Positions 1 through 7,276 are shown, counted from the stretch's first letter. The stretch: 9,808 nucleotides of DNA from an uncultured Eubacterium sp. (GCA_947653505.1 CANTHI010000095.1:1-9808), one strand, 5' to 3'. Notes: generated by a model from the letters alone, not told the origin. Numbers and translations: made by a program.

Positions 1-720
1 GAAGAGCAGATCGTGAATGTACTGGTCTTTCGAATCGGTGGTATTGGAACCGGCAAATATATCCAGAATGCGGTCAAAGTAATTATCATCATCCAGATTC
101 CTTACAACATAAGTACCGTCTCTGCGAATGATAAAGGAATACATGCCGGTTGTTTTGTCGTTTAAGGAAAGAACGGTTTCCAAATAATTCATTGGAAGTG
201 CGGCTACCATGGCGGAACTGGTCTTACCATCGTGCATGGGATATTCGGCATCGATTAGCAGGCATAGCATTCTCTCCCCTTTGTCGTTATATCCGGAGAA
301 GACGCGCTGGCTGCTGTTCTGTAAGACCGTGTAAAAGGTGGTCTCGTCGTTATATTCTACCATATCGCCGTAAATGATTTCCGGTTCCCCATCTTCTGTA
401 TAAAGGACGAGGGAGGTAAAATTACGTACACGGGCGCTTTCTGTGAGCTCCTCTATCATTTCTGCACCGTATGTTATAGTATCGGGCGGCGTTCTTTTCA
501 CAATACCCTGCACCTGAAAGACCTGCATACTGATGACTGCATCAAAGGTTCGTTTTAACTGTTCAGCCATGGCGTGGGTATAGACTTCTCCCACCTGACT
601 GATGGCATCATTGCTTTTCCTGCCTATGATCAGGGAAGATATGCTGAACACAAGAATGCTGACGGCAATCAGGACGGCAAATCCTGCTAATACGACTTTT
701 TTTCTTTTCTGAATGACCAC
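1..720 (-). CDS. Membrane-anchored sensor protein, N-terminal part (Cache-like extracellular domain), cut by window edge
   Basis: Reading the minus strand from a GTG at 720-718 gives 240 open codons with no stop before the window edge, so the C-terminal output domain is missing. The start is supported by GGGAGGGG five bases upstream. Residues 4-8 are basic (QKRKK) and residues about 9-32 form one hydrophobic membrane helix. The rest is a soluble, presumably extracytoplasmic region with two PAS/Cache-like strand patterns: FTSLVLYTEDGEPEIIYGD near residues 100-120 and MYSFIIRRDGTYVVRN near residues 190-205. In the known families this arrangement precedes HAMP plus a histidine kinase, a hybrid kinase, a GGDEF domain or a methyl-accepting domain; which one cannot be told here. 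The ligand is unknown. It is transcribed divergently from the FAD dehydrogenase, with its own predicted promoter at 804-832. The reading frame is sure; the Cache assignment is moderately sure. Confidence 0.8.
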   Translation of the reverse strand, partial: MVIQKRKKVVLAGFAVLIAVSILVFSISSLIIGRKSNDAISQVGEVYTHAMAEQLKRTFDAVISMQVFQVQGIVKRTPPDTITYGAEMIEELTESARVRNFTSLVLYTEDGEPEIIYGDMVEYNDETTFYTVLQNSSQRVFSGYNDKGERMLCLLIDAEYPMHDGKTSSAMVAALPMNYLETVLSLNDKTTGMYSFIIRRDGTYVVRNLDDDNYFDRILDIFAGSNTTDSKDQYIHDLLF

Positions 721-750
721 GAAAACCCCTCCCACTTTATACTGCAGCGT

Positions 751-780
751 ATCTTTTATCCTTTGTTTTATATAAAAGAT
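751..780. repeat. Perfect 9-base inverted repeat in the sensor leader
   Basis: ATCTTTTAT at 751-759 is mirrored exactly by ATAAAAGAT at 772-780, with a 12-base centre. It lies between the predicted transcription start (about 797) and the GTG start (720) of the minus-strand sensor gene. It could be a binding site for a dimeric regulator or an AT-rich leader hairpin. The symmetry is plain; the function is inference. Confidence 0.5.
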
Positions 781-803
781 TTTTATGTCCGCTTTTGAAG
801 GAA

Positions 804-832
804 AGTATATCATATTGTCCATTAGATTTCAA
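804..832 (-). promoter_or_regulatory. Predicted sigma-A promoter of the sensor gene
   Basis: On the minus strand, TTGAAA (832-827) and TATACT (809-804) are separated by exactly 17 bases. Each box matches consensus at five of six positions, and a TG one base before the -10 box makes it an extended -10. Transcription would start near 797, leaving a leader of about 77 bases before the GTG at 720. An overlapping weaker pair (TTGAAT, TATGAT) lies slightly upstream on the same strand. Confidence 0.6.
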
Positions 833-878
833 TTCAAGAACCGTTGTAACTGCTTTTAAAAGATTGCTGACTGCGATA

Positions 879-907
879 ATGACATGCTGAAAGTTGTATG
901 GTATAAT
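879..907 (+). promoter_or_regulatory. Predicted sigma-A promoter of the FAD dehydrogenase gene
   Basis: ATGACA (879-884, five of six matches to TTGACA) is followed after 17 bases by a perfect TATAAT (902-907). TGG directly before it makes an extended -10 box. Transcription would start near 914, giving a leader of about 35 bases. A GGGGG run at 938-942, six bases before the ATG at 949, serves as the ribosome binding site. This is one of the best promoter matches in the window. Confidence 0.7.
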
Positions 908-948
908 GATTATCGATATATAGAAGAGTTGAAAGACGGGGGTATTAT

Positions 949-2322
949 ATGAAATATGATGTCATTATTATTGGGGCAGGGCCTGGCGGTATCTATTCTG
1001 CCTATGAACTGACGCAGCAAAAGGAACATTTGAAGATAGCGGTTTTCGAGGCGGGACATGCGCTGGAAATGCGGCATTGTCCCATTGACGGAGACAAAGT
1101 AAAAAGCTGTATCAACTGTAAGAGCTGTTCTATCATGAGCGGATTTGGCGGAGCGGGTGCTTTCTCCGACGGAAAGTATAACATTACCAACGATTTCGGC
1201 GGTACGCTTCACGAACATGTGGGTAAGAAGCAGGCGATTGAGCTGATGCGTTATGTAGATGAAATTAATATGAAATATGGCGGCGAGGGTACAAAATTGT
1301 ATTCTACTGCCGGGACCCAGTTTAAGAAGCTGTGCCTGCAGAATAACCTGAATCTGTTAGACGCTTCGGTTAGACATCTAGGAACGGATATTAACTATAT
1401 TGTGTTGGAGAATCTTTATGCGGCGCTGCAGGATAAAATCGACTTTTACTTTGATACACCCATTAAGACAGTGGAAGTGACAGAAAACGGCTACAGGGTA
1501 ATCGGGGAGAAGGAATCCTACGAGTGTGAAAGATGTATCATATCTGTAGGGAGAAGCGGCAGTAAATGGATGGAAAAGGTGTGCGAGGAACTTTCCATCA
1601 ACACAAAATCAAACCGCGTGGACATCGGTGTGCGCGTGGAGATTCCGGCGGTGATCTTTTCTCATCTGACAGATGAGCTGTATGAGAGCAAGATTGTCTA
1701 TCGTACAGAGAAATTTGAGGACAGTGTGAGAACCTTCTGCATGAATCCTTATGGCATGGTGGTGAATGAGAATACAAACGGTATTGTAACGGTAAACGGA
1801 CACAGCTATGAGGGCGCAGATAAGCGGACCAATAACACTAATTTTGCACTCCTGGTGGCCAAGCATTTTTCGGAACCTTTTAAAGACAGTAACGGGTATG
1901 GGGAGAGCATTGCCAGACTTTCCAATATGCTGGGCGGCGGTGTGATTGTACAGCGTTTTGGCGATTTGGTGCGTGGAAGACGCAGTAACAACAAGCGTAT
2001 CGAAGAAGGCGTGATAGAGCCCACACTTGCGGCAACACCGGGAGATTTGAGCCTGGTGCTTCCGAAACGTATTTTGGACGGCATTATTGAGATGATTTAT
2101 GCACTTGATAAGATCGCACCGGGTACGGCCAATGATGACACACTGCTTTACGGAGTGGAAGTTAAGTTTTACAATATGGAGGTGGAGATTAACGAACATT
2201 TAGAGACCAAGTATAAGGGCCTCTACATCATCGGCGACGGCAGCGGCGTGACCCATTCTTTGTCTCATGCATCCGCCAGCGGGGTATATGTGGCAAGAGA
2301 TATCGTGACCGCCATGGATTGA
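949..2322 (+). CDS. FAD-dependent dehydrogenase, COG2509-like NAD(P)/FAD oxidoreductase
   Basis: A 457-residue flavoprotein, probably cytoplasmic: no signal peptide or membrane helix is seen. The N-terminal Rossmann motif IIGAGPGGIYSAYEL (G9, G11, G14) binds the ADP part of FAD. The C-terminal motif GLYIIGDGSG (residues about 424-433) is the second FAD contact typical of this fold. Residues 44-75 hold the family signature: a CPI motif, then C54, C57 and C60, then GFGGAGAFSDGK. The length fits the COG2509 group, whose physiological reaction is unknown to me; the substrate is therefore left open. The four-cysteine spacing (C44, C54, C57, C60) might bind an iron-sulfur cluster or act in redox chemistry, which is inference. 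The gene has its own promoter (879-907). It is followed 185 bases later by the fructokinase on the same strand, but nothing in either protein links their functions. Confidence 0.88.
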   Translation: MKYDVIIIGAGPGGIYSAYELTQQKEHLKIAVFEAGHALEMRHCPIDGDKVKSCINCKSCSIMSGFGGAGAFSDGKYNITNDFGGTLHEHVGKKQAIELMRYVDEINMKYGGEGTKLYSTAGTQFKKLCLQNNLNLLDASVRHLGTDINYIVLENLYAALQDKIDFYFDTPIKTVEVTENGYRVIGEKESYECERCIISVGRSGSKWMEKVCEELSINTKSNRVDIGVRVEIPAVIFSHLTDELYESKIVYRTEKFEDSVRTFCMNPYGMVVNENTNGIVTVNGHSYEGADKRTNNTNFALLVAKHFSEPFKDSNGYGESIARLSNMLGGGVIVQRFGDLVRGRRSNNKRIEEGVIEPTLAATPGDLSLVLPKRILDGIIEMIYALDKIAPGTANDDTLLYGVEVKFYNMEVEINEHLETKYKGLYIIGDGSGVTHSLSHASASGVYVARDIVTAMD

Positions 2323-2324
2323 AG

Positions 2325-2390
2325 GATGGCACACCGGGAGCCTTTGCTATAGCGGCGGGCGGCATTGCAGATGGCCGTGCCATAGATTAA
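2325..2390 (+). pseudogene. Possible 21-codon remnant of a nitronate monooxygenase / FabK-type gene
   Basis: One frame of this stretch, ending at TAA 2388-2390, reads GAFAIAAGGIADGRAID just before the stop. AAGGIADGR is the phosphate-binding signature I know from the TIM-barrel nitronate monooxygenase and FabK enoyl reductase families, where it normally lies mid-protein and is followed by a long C-terminal part. Here nothing of the family is seen on either side, no start codon or ribosome binding site leads in, and the stop follows at once. If real it is a short relic of a deleted gene. A chance match cannot be excluded on such a short stretch. Confidence 0.25.
2326..2383. repeat. 7-base inverted repeat downstream of the FAD dehydrogenase
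   Basis: ATGGCAC (2326-2332) and GTGCCAT (2377-2383) are exact reverse complements with a 44-base centre, which also contains the palindrome GCTATAGC. It begins three bases after the stop codon. No T-run follows on the plus strand, so it is not a classical terminator. It may be a leader structure for the downstream fructokinase, or chance within a degraded coding fragment occupying the same bases. Confidence 0.3.
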
Positions 2391-2507
2391 AGAAATAGGG
2401 AAAAGGAAACAGAGGAAACAATAGATTCATGATGAAAGAAGAGAAACAGCCGGCAGACTGTCTGAAATATAGGATAGTCTATGGAGCGGTTTCGGAACGG
2501 AGGGAGC

Positions 2508-3380
2508 ATGATATTAGGAGCATTGGAAGCAGGCGGCACGAAGATGGTATGTGCTATCGGTAATGAAAACGGGGAGATTATGGAGCAGGTCTCCATTCCC
2601 ACGCAGACACCGGATATTACGATACCGAAGCTGTTAGAATTTTTTGAAGGAAAAGGGATAGAGGCGTTAGGTATCGGCTGTTTTGGACCCATTGATGTGA
2701 ATAGAGATTCCGAGACTTACGGCTATATCACAACCACACCGAAGCTGGCGTGGCAGAATTATAATATGGTGGGTGCATTTAAGGATAAACTGGGCGTGCC
2801 AGTTGGATTTGATACGGATGTAAACGGTTCTGCGCTTGGAGAATTTACCTGGGGGATAGCCAAGGGATTACATAGCTGTATCTATATCACCATCGGAACC
2901 GGCGTAGGCGTGGGCGCAATTGTGGATGGCAGACTGCTTCACGGTATGATGCATCCGGAAGGAGGCCATATTCTCTTAAGCCGTCTTCCCCAGGATACTT
3001 ACAAGGGTTTCTGTCCCTTCCACGCAAACTGTATGGAAGGTCTTGCGGCCGGTCCTGCCATCGAGGGAAGATGGGGAAAGAAGGCAGTGGAGCTTGCGGA
3101 CAGGCCGGAAGTGTGGGAGATGGAGGCTGAGTATATTGCCCAGGCTCTGGTGGACTACACCATGACATTATCTCCCCAGCGCATTATATTGGGCGGCGGC
3201 GTAATGCATCAGACACAGCTTCTGCCGCTGGTGCGGGAGAAATATAAGGCGCTTTTGCATGGGTATATTAAGACCAAAGAGCTGGAAGATTTGGATTCCT
3301 ATATTGTGGTGCAGAGCCTTGATGATAAGCAGGGCATCATGGGAGCACTGAAACTGGGCATGATGGAATTGGAACGCTGA
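2508..3380 (+). CDS. ROK-family fructokinase (EC 2.7.1.4)
   Basis: A 290-residue sugar kinase expected to phosphorylate fructose (possibly mannose) with ATP in the cytoplasm. EAGGTK at residues 7-12 is the phosphate-1 loop; D104 in DTDVN is the expected catalytic base of ROK kinases; TIGTGVGVG at 128-136 is phosphate-2. The ROK zinc site is complete: H154 in HPEGGH, then C169, H172 and C175, followed by MEGLAAGPAI. LSPQRIILGGGV is the C-terminal adenosine-site strand. Length and motifs fit the ScrK/GmuE-like fructokinases. I chose the ATG at 2508 because GGAGGG lies just upstream and the ROK domain begins there; the in-frame ATG at 2481 would add nine unrelated residues. No sugar transporter or hydrolase is adjacent, so the pathway is not shown. 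Confidence 0.9.
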   Translation: MILGALEAGGTKMVCAIGNENGEIMEQVSIPTQTPDITIPKLLEFFEGKGIEALGIGCFGPIDVNRDSETYGYITTTPKLAWQNYNMVGAFKDKLGVPVGFDTDVNGSALGEFTWGIAKGLHSCIYITIGTGVGVGAIVDGRLLHGMMHPEGGHILLSRLPQDTYKGFCPFHANCMEGLAAGPAIEGRWGKKAVELADRPEVWEMEAEYIAQALVDYTMTLSPQRIILGGGVMHQTQLLPLVREKYKALLHGYIKTKELEDLDSYIVVQSLDDKQGIMGALKLGMMELER

Positions 3381-3441
3381 CTGATTAGTGTAAGAACGAT
3401 ACGTTAAGAACCTTCTCCAAAAGAAACAGGGAGAGAAAGGA

Positions 3442-3564
3442 ATGAAAAGAAAATATAAAATCCTGGGAATTGCTCCTTATGAGAATTTAAGAAATGCCAT
3501 GGTCATGGCGGCGGAGAAATATGAGGAGATCGAGTTGACTGCCTTCACGGGTAGCTGGGAATAG
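3442..3564 (+). pseudogene. Truncated start of a PrpR_N-like regulator gene (first 40 codons)
   Basis: The ATG at 3442 has a good ribosome binding site (GGGAG at 3429-3433, eight bases upstream). It encodes a 40-residue product containing KYKILGIAPYENLRNAM and IELTAFTGSWE before TAG. This resembles the first strand-helix-strand of the PrpR_N sensor domain found at the N-terminus of sigma-54-dependent or HTH regulators, where the full protein is normally several hundred residues. A complete domain cannot fit in 40 residues, so this is a 5' fragment. Coding character and base composition change right at its end, where an AT-rich polysaccharide-gene fragment begins. The truncation therefore looks like a recombination or deletion joint. 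The family name rests on a short stretch and is only moderately sure. Confidence 0.6.
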
Positions 3565-4093
3565 ATTTTATAAAAAAGCAGTATTGTTGTTAATTAGCAT
3601 GGGAGCATTGTTAGTTTTTATCTTCACAATTGTTTTTTGGGATAGAATTTATCAGATCTTTTATGTTTCTGTAGTCTCAAGGCTGCGTATTATGGATGGG
3701 ATGATTGAAGCAATCAGACAGAAACCTGTTTTTGGGAATGGAGTTAATTCTATCGGAAATTTTACCTATAAAAGAAGATTGGGGCATAATATTTATGCTC
3801 AAATGTGGGTGGAGCAGGGGATTATAGGACTTGGAATTTTATTGGCAGCAATTTTTTACAATATATATATAACGCATATCAGAATGATGAAAAATATAAA
3901 ATGGGAGGCTAAAAATATCTCATACTATTTTTCGCTTTTTATACAGGTATTTATAATTATATATGGTTTTTTTGGAAATCCAATATATGATTATAACATT
4001 GCTATTACTTATTTTTTAGCGATTGCGGCTGGTTTTGCAAGTGATGCACGGGAAAAAGAAATCTTGGGAGGTTTTGTAAAATGTGCGGAATAG
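3563..4093 (+). pseudogene. C-terminal part of a Wzy / O-antigen-ligase-family polysaccharide polymerase
   Basis: An open frame of about 176 codons with no strong start. It is open back to 3539, but the bases before about 3562 belong to the regulator fragment. The first possible starts are TTG 3584 and ATG 3599, neither with a clear ribosome binding site. The product has a membrane helix (LLLISMGALLVFIFTIVFW), then an exposed loop with PVFGNGVNSIG and RRLGHNIYAQMWVEQGIIGLG. This is the conserved loop of Wzy polymerases and WaaL ligases, with the histidine in HNIY. More helices follow (about IGLGILLAAIFYNIY, YYFSLFIQVFIIIYGFFG and ITYFLAIAAGF). Full members have some 10-14 helices and roughly 400 residues or more, so more than half is missing. 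Composition is strongly AT-rich like the following gene, whose start it overlaps by 13 bases. It may be non-functional. Confidence 0.7.
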
Positions 4094-5958
4094 CAGGATA
4101 TTATAATTTTAAAGGGAATGTCAACCGGCAGAGGTTTGAAGAGATGGTAGATATTATAAAACACCGTGGACCTGATGACAGAGGTACTTTTTATCAGGAT
4201 GGAATAGCGTTGGGACATAGGAGATTGTCTGTTGTAGATTTAAGCGAAAGTGGACATCAGCCTTTTCTATATAAAAACCGGTATGCGGTAGTTTTTAATG
4301 GTGAAATATACAATCATGTGGAATTAAGAAAAAAATTAGAATATAACGGTTATCAGTTTGTGTCAAAAACAGATACGGAAGTGCTTATAGCGGCTTATGA
4401 TTGTTATGGGAAAAATTGTGTGCAGTATTTTAATGGCATGTGGTCTTTCGCTATATTGGACAGGCAGAAGAAGGAGCTATATTGTTCCAGGGACCGCTTC
4501 GGGGTTAAACCATTTTATTATTATTTAGATGATGCACAATTTGTTTTTGGCTCGGAAATTAAGCAAATTTTACATATGCTTGGACAGAAACCTGTTGCAA
4601 ATAAAAAAAGACTTATGGAGTTTTTAATATGCGGAGATCAGGATTGCACAGAAGAAACAATGTTTCAGAATATCATGCAGTTGCGCGGAGGGTATGAAAT
4701 CCTGATTGATCTGGAGCATCATAGGTTTAAAATAGATCAGTATTATAGTCTTGAAAATAAAAAAGTCAGGGTTACAGGCTACAAAGGAAACTGTAGGAAA
4801 TTTAGAAGAGCATTTCAAAAAGCAGTAAATCTTAGAATGAGGGCAGATGTTCCTGTTGGATACTGTCTTTCAGGTGGATTAGACAGCTCATCGATTGTCA
4901 GTATGGCAAATAGTCTGATTTCCCGGGGAGATCAAACGGTAGAACAGCATGCGGTTTCATCTTGTTTTGAAGATAAAGAATACGATGAACAGGAATATAT
5001 TGATGAGATTGTAAAAAATGCAAAAATATTTTCTCATAAAATTTATCCGGATGAAAATCAATTATTTGATGAAGTAGATAAAATTATCTGGCATATGGAT
5101 GAACCTTTTGGTTCAACATCAATTTATGCGCAATGGAATGTGTTTCGTGAAGCAAAAAAGAACGGTTTGACAGTAATGCTGGATGGGCAGGGGGCAGATG
5201 AGCAGCTTGCAGGTTATTCTGCTTTTTATGGAGTATACTTTGCCAGTCTTTTAAAAAAGTTTAGAATAAAATCATTTATGCGCGAAATAAAGTCATATAA
5301 AAAACTCAGAGCTTCTACGGAAATATATGTAAATGCAAAAAAAATCATATTGGCCGCAATCGCGACGGCTTTTGTGCCCAGAAGTGTTTATGCTGTAATG
5401 TATGGCACATATAAGATATGCGCTGGTTTGCCGTTTACTGCAAGACAGATAATTAAAGTATATAAAACCAGAGATAGTTATCCTATGAATGATGAGAGAC
5501 AGTATTTTCTTGATAGTATGCGGTGTGGAATGCAGGCATTGCTTCATTATGAGGATCGTAATTCTATGGCATTTTCAATTGAATCCAGAGTACCGTTTCT
5601 GGATTATCAATTGGCAGAAGTCATTTTTGAAATGCCTTTTAACCATAAAATCAGAAATGGAGTTACTAAATCAGTATTACGTGATGGATTGAAGGGGATA
5701 TTACCGGAAAAAATCAGAAACAGATATAGTAAATTAGGATTTGTGACACCCGAGGATAAGTGGATTCGTGATAATTACATACAGTATAAGAAGCAGCTGG
5801 AGAATGCGTGTGAAATGCTCAAACCGCTTTTGGATGGAGAACGTGTCATACGTTGGTTTGATAAAAAGAAAGGGAATATTGCAAGAGGAGATTTTATAAT
5901 ATGGAGGATTATTTGTGCAGGAAAATGGATGAAGGTATTTGATGTATCATTAGAATAA
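4081..5958 (+). CDS. asnB: Asparagine synthase (glutamine-hydrolysing)-like amidotransferase of a polysaccharide locus
   Basis: A 625-residue class II glutamine amidotransferase. The mature N-terminus is the catalytic Cys2 in MCGIAGYY. The glutaminase domain (about residues 2-200) shows HRGPDD, HRRLSVVDLS, FNGEIYNH and TDTEVL. The synthetase domain (about 230-610) carries the ATP pyrophosphatase P-loop SGGLDSSS at 264-271, plus MDEPFG, DGQGADEQLAGY, ESRVPFLD and a late SKLGFVTPEDKW stretch. The reaction is ATP-dependent transfer of glutamine-derived ammonia to a carboxylate. AsnB-like proteins inside surface-polysaccharide loci often amidate sugar acids instead of aspartate, and the overlap with the polymerase fragment favours that, but the substrate is inferred. 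The ribosome binding site GGGAGG (4066-4071) lies nine bases before the ATG, inside the polymerase frame, so the two were probably translationally coupled. AT-rich codon use contrasts with the genes on both sides. Confidence 0.88.
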   Translation: MCGIAGYYNFKGNVNRQRFEEMVDIIKHRGPDDRGTFYQDGIALGHRRLSVVDLSESGHQPFLYKNRYAVVFNGEIYNHVELRKKLEYNGYQFVSKTDTEVLIAAYDCYGKNCVQYFNGMWSFAILDRQKKELYCSRDRFGVKPFYYYLDDAQFVFGSEIKQILHMLGQKPVANKKRLMEFLICGDQDCTEETMFQNIMQLRGGYEILIDLEHHRFKIDQYYSLENKKVRVTGYKGNCRKFRRAFQKAVNLRMRADVPVGYCLSGGLDSSSIVSMANSLISRGDQTVEQHAVSSCFEDKEYDEQEYIDEIVKNAKIFSHKIYPDENQLFDEVDKIIWHMDEPFGSTSIYAQWNVFREAKKNGLTVMLDGQGADEQLAGYSAFYGVYFASLLKKFRIKSFMREIKSYKKLRASTEIYVNAKKIILAAIATAFVPRSVYAVMYGTYKICAGLPFTARQIIKVYKTRDSYPMNDERQYFLDSMRCGMQALLHYEDRNSMAFSIESRVPFLDYQLAEVIFEMPFNHKIRNGVTKSVLRDGLKGILPEKIRNRYSKLGFVTPEDKWIRDNYIQYKKQLENACEMLKPLLDGERVIRWFDKKKGNIARGDFIIWRIICAGKWMKVFDVSLE

Positions 5959-5979
5959 ATAACACAATGGTTGCCATGA

Positions 5980-6008
5980 TTGTCAGTCAGCGTGAAAAAT
6001 ACAATAGT
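5980..6008 (+). promoter_or_regulatory. Weak candidate promoter before the aminotransferase gene
   Basis: TTGTCA (5980-5985) and AATAGT (6003-6008) are 17 bases apart in the 113-base gap between asnB and the aminotransferase. The -35 box matches five of six positions and the -10 box only four. The gap also marks the return from AT-rich to GC-richer sequence, so a separate promoter for the next two genes is plausible. The match alone is weak. Confidence 0.25.
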
Positions 6009-6071
6009 AATCCATTCTGTTAGAGGTAAATGTAAAAAAAGCAATTCAAAAACAGAAAAGAGGAAACCAAC

Positions 6072-7223
6072 ATGCAATTTCGTGACTTGCATAAACAATA
6101 CAAAGCACTAAAACCACACATCGACCATGCAATATCCCAGGTCCTAAACGAAGCCAGCTTCATTTCCGGTACGCAGGTAAAAGACCTGGAACAGCAGCTT
6201 GCCGCCTGCACAGGCGTCCGGCACTGCATCACCTGTGCCAGCGGCACAGACGCCCTGTCGCTTGCGCTCATGGCATGGGGTATCGGGCCGGGAGACGCCG
6301 TCTTTGTCCCTGATTTTACATTCTTTGCCTCCGGAGAGGCCGTCGCGCTGCAGGGAGCCACGCCTGTTTTTGTAGACGTAGAAGAAGACAGTTTCAATAT
6401 GTCACCGGATTCTTTGCGGCAGGCAGTTTGCGAAGTACAAAAAGAAGACAAACTCCGGCCCAGAGCAGTCATAGCAGTAGACCTTTTCGGACAGCCTGCA
6501 GATTACGCCGCAATCCGCAGGATTACGGATGCATACGGCCTTCTGTTGCTGGAAGACGGTGCGCAGGGGTTTGGCGGACAGATCGGGACGGAGAAAGCCT
6601 GCAGCTTTGGCGATATTTCCGCGACTTCATTTTTTCCGGCAAAACCGCTGGGCTGTTATGGGGATGGCGGCGCGGTATTTACGGATCATGATGACTGGGC
6701 GGAGCGGATCAGATCCTTACATATTCATGGAAAGGGGACAGGTAAATATGATAATGTGCGCATCGGGATCAACTCCCGTCTCGATACGCTGCAGGCAGCA
6801 GTTCTTAAAATAAAGCTGCGGGCATTTCAGGATTATGAGCTTGAAGACATACAGCGGGCGGCAGACAGATATACGCAGATGTTTGAAGCGCTTGGGGATG
6901 CGGTAAAGACGCCTGCTATCAAAAAAGGATATTCTTCCAGCTGGGCACAGTATTCGATTTTACTGGAAAATGAGCATGTGCGCGATGGCCTGCAGACCTG
7001 GCTGAAAGAACAGGGAATCCCTTCCATGATCTATTATCCAAGACCAATGAGCCGGCAGAAAGCGTTTCAGGAGATGGACTGCGTCAAAACAGAGCTTAAA
7101 GTATCTGCAAATCTGTGCGGCAGGATCCTGTCGCTGCCGCTGCATCCATACATCGGAGAGAGTGAACAGGAGACTGTCGTAAACTGTATCAGGACATTTT
7201 TGCAAATACAAAAGCACAGGTGA
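6072..7223 (+). CDS. DegT/DnrJ/EryC1-family nucleotide-sugar aminotransferase, WbpE/WlbC-like
   Basis: A 383-residue PLP-dependent aminotransferase. K191 in SFFPAKPLGCYGDGGA is the expected Schiff-base lysine. D162 in LLEDGAQGFGG should pair with the pyridine nitrogen. CASGTDALSLAL and FVPDFTFFASGEAVAL are the family's phosphate-binding and substrate regions. The MQFRDL start, GINSRLDTLQAAVL and LSLPLHPYIGE closely resemble Pseudomonas WbpE as I remember it. That enzyme moves an amino group from glutamate to C3 of a UDP-3-keto-hexuronic acid on the way to a diacetamido sugar. The exact sugar here is inferred; no dehydrogenase or acetyltransferase partner lies in the window. AGAGGA about seven bases upstream supports the ATG. 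The stop is followed after 53 bases by the co-polymerase start, so the two probably share a transcript. Codon use is much GC-richer than in asnB. Confidence 0.9.
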   Translation: MQFRDLHKQYKALKPHIDHAISQVLNEASFISGTQVKDLEQQLAACTGVRHCITCASGTDALSLALMAWGIGPGDAVFVPDFTFFASGEAVALQGATPVFVDVEEDSFNMSPDSLRQAVCEVQKEDKLRPRAVIAVDLFGQPADYAAIRRITDAYGLLLLEDGAQGFGGQIGTEKACSFGDISATSFFPAKPLGCYGDGGAVFTDHDDWAERIRSLHIHGKGTGKYDNVRIGINSRLDTLQAAVLKIKLRAFQDYELEDIQRAADRYTQMFEALGDAVKTPAIKKGYSSSWAQYSILLENEHVRDGLQTWLKEQGIPSMIYYPRPMSRQKAFQEMDCVKTELKVSANLCGRILSLPLHPYIGESEQETVVNCIRTFLQIQKHR

Positions 7224-7276
7224 AAGAGCGTAACAGGTCAGCCTGTCTGAACTGTTACGAAAGAGCGGAGGAGAAC

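Noticed and set aside
150..377. 75-codon plus-strand frame inside the sensor gene
   Set aside because: It is antisense to a well-supported 240-codon frame with a membrane helix and a ribosome binding site.
1609..2199. 196-codon minus-strand frame inside the FAD dehydrogenase gene
   Set aside because: It lies opposite a gene with clear motifs at both ends and shows no family features itself.
2430..2570. Small frame from ATG 2430 running into the fructokinase
   Set aside because: No good ribosome binding site, no family resemblance, and most of it lies over the fructokinase start in another frame.
7220..7276. GTG start at 7220 for the co-polymerase, overlapping the aminotransferase stop
   Set aside because: The 19 added residues look unlike a Wzz N-terminus, while ATG 7277 has a strong GGAGGAG site.
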